From NCBI RefSeq assembly GCF_033439725.1, contig NW_026944386.1:3100001-3164000 (forward strand): a stretch of 64,000 nt of DNA, given 5' to 3'. A program made the translations under genes and the position numbers. This stretch comes from Neurospora tetraspora (Eukaryota > Ascomycota > Sordariomycetes > Sordariales > Sordariaceae). Shown one piece after another: positions 59,631 to 64,000 of this stretch. The first letter of the stretch is position 1. The number at the start of each line of letters is the position of its first letter. Below the pieces are notes generated by a model. The model saw nothing but the letters and a program-made list of their open reading frames with translations, did not search any database and had not been told where the DNA came from.

Positions 59631-62600
59631 ATGTCTCGCCGTCATTTGCCAGCGTGTCTCTTTTCTTTTTTCTTCACCATAACGACGACGCAAATCACAA
59701 TCACGTCTTCTCCCATCACCAACACAACCATCATGATGTTTATATACCACTAAAGTCGTCGTCTTTTATCATGATGATGATGATGTCACCACCGCCACCA
59801 CAACATTAAACAACCGGCAACAACACGACACCCAAGGGGGGAAAAGGAGGGCGGTTCGTGGTCGGTCCTCTTTTGCACCACACTTCACTTGGTTGCAGCG
59901 TTCCATCTCACGATTGTCATTTTCGGGTTTTATCACGCGCAAAGGAGGGGTCTCTTTTTTCTCACATGCTCTGTACATCACATCAAGGGGTCATTCACAA
60001 TAGGGGTGTTACTACTTTCGCAACTTTTTTTGAGCGCTTAATTGACTCAAAACGCCCTCTGGGTTTTCTGGAGGGTGATTCCAAAATTGTTTGAACCAGC
60101 CCCCTTTGTTTTTAGTGAAATGCTGTCTGCCAATGATGGATGTGTCTTGACGCGTGTCTTTTGGGTACATGTAAACAGGGTCGCGTGCCCGTCGCGTCCG
60201 GTGGGCTTGCTCCAGTCTTGCTTGGAACCTTGGCCGCTGGGCGAGCTGGGTCTTTGTATTGTACTGTTCGCTCAGATAAGGGCCCATGCGTCGGCGCCTC
60301 GGTGAACATGTGGTTCCTGGAGAGAGTGTTGGACGCTCGCAGCTCGACAGTCCCAAAGCATCTTCTATGTGTCTACGGGCATTGGACCTATGTACCTCTA
60401 GATGCTAGATAAGCTCAAGTATGGAAACGAAACCTGATGACAACACGTTTTACCTCAATCCAGCTTTATCCTGTTCGTTCCAGGAACATACATCATCGGA
60501 GAAACACCATCTATCCAAGGCGGGAGCCAACCACCTGCACACACCCCCCTCCCTACCTAATCCGTGGCGAACTTCGCTCCTTGACATGTGCCTGACACGG
60601 GAACACTGTTGGGTGACCCCCGATAGGGCAGATGGGGAAAGGGGGGGTGATGGGTCTGAGCGTACACGGATCTTTTATCTTCGTCTGAAGTTGCGTGCAC
60701 CGTGAATGTCCCTGTCGACTTTGTTGGGATGTGTACCTTATGTACCTGTTACTGGGTTGCGTTATCTATACTTGAGAAGTGTGAGGAAATGAAGAATAGG
60801 GGTTACTTGTCCATTTCTTTTATCTTTCTTTGTCTCTTCATTGTACTGCATATAAGTGAGTTCGCACATTATATGTATGTTTGTGCATGAAAACAGAAGT
60901 TTTGATGCTTGAAGAAGAACCGTATAGACTTGGGAAAACCAAAAACAAAGGTCGTACAGAAAACGCAGAGTTATCGGTCTGTCAGTTTCTTTTGGCGACA
61001 TGTATGTAGGTGGTTGCCGGGCATCTTTAACATTTGCCTGCCAGATTCTTGTTTTTCGGAGTCTAGTTGGTACACTTTACTACCGCTCTCTTTAGTCACC
61101 TCAGCTTGCCATCCATCAAGTATGAACAGAGTGAAGCATCAGATGTTTCATCAAGGTAAGACAACTTGAAAGACCAAAAATTGAACCATACTCAAAAAGT
61201 ATTTTCCATCATACAAAGATTCATTCAATAGTTTTGAAGCTAGTTCGCCGTTCTTGGTTTGTGTTGCTGTAAATTCATATCTTTTATTTCCCACATGTGA
61301 TTACAATTCAGATATATTGACCTCAAACTTGAATAAACTTTAGCTGTATTTTCCATGGATGTGGCCATCGACTTAAGGTACTTCGTGAGATAATCAACTA
61401 TCAACCTTGCATGCAGTTTTATCTAGAGGTAGTAAATTCGATTTCAGTCACGGTTCTTCTGATAGTAAGCACCAATTGAGTCACTACCCGGAATCACAAT
61501 AAATAAAGACCTTAAAGAATCTCAACATACCCCATGAACCTCTCTCCTCTTCCCAATGTCCTTGGCGGTTCTTCATTGTAACAACGTCAAAGTCATGAGC
61601 ACCTCGTCACTGAGCTGACTAGAATAGGCACCACTCTGGTGGCAAGGCTGCCAGTCAGTCAGTCCCGTCATTTGTGTAAGTTCAAGTCATTCAAGTCAGG
61701 TCTGTGATTGATTTTGCCCACTCACTGAAATCAAATTCAAGTGAAGGGCTCCAGCAACGTGACTTCATTGACTTCATTGACAGCCCTGTCAGTGGTCACC
61801 GTCTCACGTAAGAGGTTATCGAACAGGATTCCGAATTATATCCCAGGTTCACATAGTCGTAGGAAGCCTGAGTGAGGAGTACAATTCATGTCTGTTCCAG
61901 TTGCGTTTTACCTGGAAGGTTCGTTCTTTGCCGGAGTTTCAGACACATCTAATGGATCATGTTATGTAGAGGTGAGAGAATGACTGTTTTCGAACCACCT
62001 AGGAATTTGCGAGCATAACGCGGCGGCTTCGACAATGGTGATTACCGATCTGCTGATTGGGCCAGGCGGTTCTTGTTTTGTCTTCAAACTTTTGTAGATT
62101 GTTACTACATCGAATCTCAATCTATCAGGCAGCCCGGAGACACTTGAATTGAAATCAACAAAACAATCTGTTCGAAGGGGCGGGCACCTTCGGCCGCCAC
62201 CTCCCTCCCCCTACCGGACCGAACGCAAAGATATACGTAATCCACATTTTGTACCCGGCGCCGTCCTCTTTCAACTGTCGGGGAACTAATGTTCATGAGC
62301 GGTTACATGTCAATTCGAAAACGACGCTCTAAAACTAAAAGCTAAAATTGTTTAAATGAGACCGGGCTTCGCCTCAAACAAGCCCGTTGTTGACGCGGTG
62401 CCTACATATCCAGCAAGCAATTTCCTGAAGTTGATCAGCCTCACTTCCGGTGAAATCAGAGCGTGTCGAGACACAGTTCTGAAAGTCAACGGGGTTTAGC
62501 CGGGAGTCACGAGCCACGTGACAGCACATATCGACGAAGGGCATGATATGCAGAGGCCGTCGCCGATCCGAAGAATGCTTGGTGATGGGATAAGGGGGGT

Positions 62601-64000
62601 GCCTGTGGAAACATCACACCTACCGGTTGGCGTGATGGAACTCCGTATAGCAGATATCGTGCTATGCTTATTCACGACAAGCTTCCCGAGCTGACGGACC
62701 TTACCTTCTCCAGCAAAAGCGGCGTGAGCGAGGCAGAGTGAAGGCGGACCTGGTAAAACAACTGGGGGATACCACCTTTGCCATAAAACGCCCAAGTATA
62801 GGGATAACGTGATGCAGTGGATTCGTAAGCTTAACCACTTGCTCAAACCCAACCTTGCCATTCCTTGACTCGCTGAGACCCTTTTCCCGCCTCCTTCATC
62901 CATGCTTTCTCCTCTCGCGGGGCAGGAATAAGCATAAACCGCGGGACGGAGTGGAAGGGGACGGGAAGAAAGGGAAGCGACAAGGAAGGGAAAGGCAGAG
63001 GAGAGAAGAGGTGAAGTCAGGTGATGCTCGCTCATATCGTCTCCATCCAGCCTTCTCTTCGTGGGGTCGGGTCTGGGGATCCGGGGATCTCCGCCCCCAG
63101 ATTTGAGGCGTGTTCCGGGCCCGACAACCTGGATATGCCTTCGGAAGGATTCCTGAAGATGTGGCCGTAAGGTACTTGGAAGTACACAAAATTGGATACG
63201 TACCTGATATTCCTGATCGTAGTCATTCCTTGGCAAGTCCCCTTCGACAGCTTCCCAGTGTTCATTGAATGTGGAAGGGAGATGTCTTGGAGCTTGGGTG
63301 CTCCACTATAAGCTGAATGTACGCACTGCGACTTCCAGACCTGCCAGTGGCCAGTCCGCCTTGACGACACCTTGTAGCTTCCAACTTCCGAAGCCATTTC
63401 CGAGCTCAGATTCCCAGGTTGCTGACATGAAGAGGAGAACAACAGGATTGGAGTCACTTGAGATCCGGATCCTTCAGCTTTTTTCAAGCACCGATTCCAT
63501 GCTTCCCCATGGGGTCGCGGCTCAGCATCGAACCATAGCAAGGAGAATTTCTCCGATATCGGATGTGCGAACTCGCAGTGCTGTCAACTTGATCCGATTT
63601 TTTGGTGGAAAACAAATGCCAGAGCCGTGCAATTTTCGGAGCTGTTGTGCAGCAGCAGCCATGTTTTACCTGTGTCTCTGCGTTAACAAAATGAAGAAAA
63701 AAGGACACATTTTTCACAACTTCAGGTTGTTGTTAATACTCATGCCGGTGGTTTGCTCCGAACAATGACCGGCCCCGAAAAACAGCCGACACCGTTGCGT
63801 TTCATCATCAGAACCAAGCAAGGGCGTGTCCGATGGCTCGGAAATGCGGCCTGGAAATGCTGGCTCGGAAATGGATTTCAGGAGCCGAGTACGGACCATT
63901 TGGAAATGCTCTGTTCCAGGTCAGATTTCCAGAGGTCCAGAGGTCCGGAAGCTACTCTTGGAATTTTGGGTGTGAATGCGATGATCTGATTGGTGTTTTA
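59631..64000. other. 4.4 kb gene-free right end
   Basis: Downstream of H4 I find no supported gene. The longest frame, 62496-63236 on the minus strand (246 codons), has no ATG near its start, no motif, and lies over simple purine-rich sequence. Features are a TCATGATGATGATGATG run near 59768-59784, short direct repeats near 61690-61780 (GACTTCATT twice), and a GGAAATG family near 63840-63908. The beginning of a further gene may lie beyond the edge. Confidence 0.5.

Noticed and set aside
62496-63236. 246-codon minus-strand ORF near the right end
   Set aside because: It has no ATG near its beginning, no motif, and covers simple purine-rich DNA; it is probably chance.

Overview
The window is nuclear DNA of a filamentous ascomycete, most likely Neurospora or a close relative such as Sordaria. 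The evidence is short (about 50-110 bp) GT-AG introns with CTAAC-like branch sites, long CT-rich 5' leaders, long intergenic spacers, and a divergent histone H3/H4 pair with one intron in H3 and two in H4, which is the arrangement I remember for Neurospora hH3/hH4-1. The species cannot be fixed from the sequence alone.

Layout, left to right: the 3' end of an unrecognised gene (1-601); a PMT2-class protein O-mannosyltransferase (1815-4306, +); a Rab GTPase with a long inserted loop (5052-5912, -); an SLC44/Pns1-like membrane protein (7768-10141, +); a WW-domain protein like yeast Wwm1 (11607-12723, +); the vesicle tether Uso1/p115 (13171-16774, -); the nuclear 5'-3' exoribonuclease Rat1/Xrn2 (17985-21262, +); a neurofibromin/Ira Ras-GAP with seven exons (23433-31742, +); a 9.5 kb stretch without convincing genes; a C2H2 factor resembling Rpn4 (41211-43337, +); 3.2 kb without genes; the largest subunit of RNA polymerase I (46585-51909, -); the spliceosomal protein Prp3 (52617-54086, +); a kappa-class GST/DsbA-like protein (54578-55478, +); histone H3 (56610-57080, -) and histone H4 (59184-59630, +); and a gene-free right end (59631-64000).

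Most genes are conserved housekeeping functions: secretion and glycosylation (PMT2, Rab, Uso1), RNA synthesis and processing (RPA190, Rat1, Prp3), chromatin (H3, H4), Ras signalling, and probable proteasome gene control. They are not an operon or a metabolic cluster. Neighbours share convergent 3' ends (PMT2/Rab, WW/Uso1) or divergent promoters (Rab/SLC44, Uso1/Rat1, RPA190/Prp3, H3/H4).

The clearest unannotated structure is a 583 bp non-autonomous DNA transposon at 35088-35670. It has roughly 80-120 bp terminal inverted repeats and a perfect 9 bp target duplication, which fits Mutator-like (MULE) elements. Other items worth a look are the roughly 54-residue insertion between the switches of the Rab, a perfect 11 bp hairpin between the WW and Uso1 genes, a 21/22-base foldback at 39.5 kb, several palindromes in promoters, and paired CCAATCA boxes facing H3 and H4. 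I saw no convincing tRNA, 5S rRNA, CRISPR array, retroelement or RIP-mutated block.
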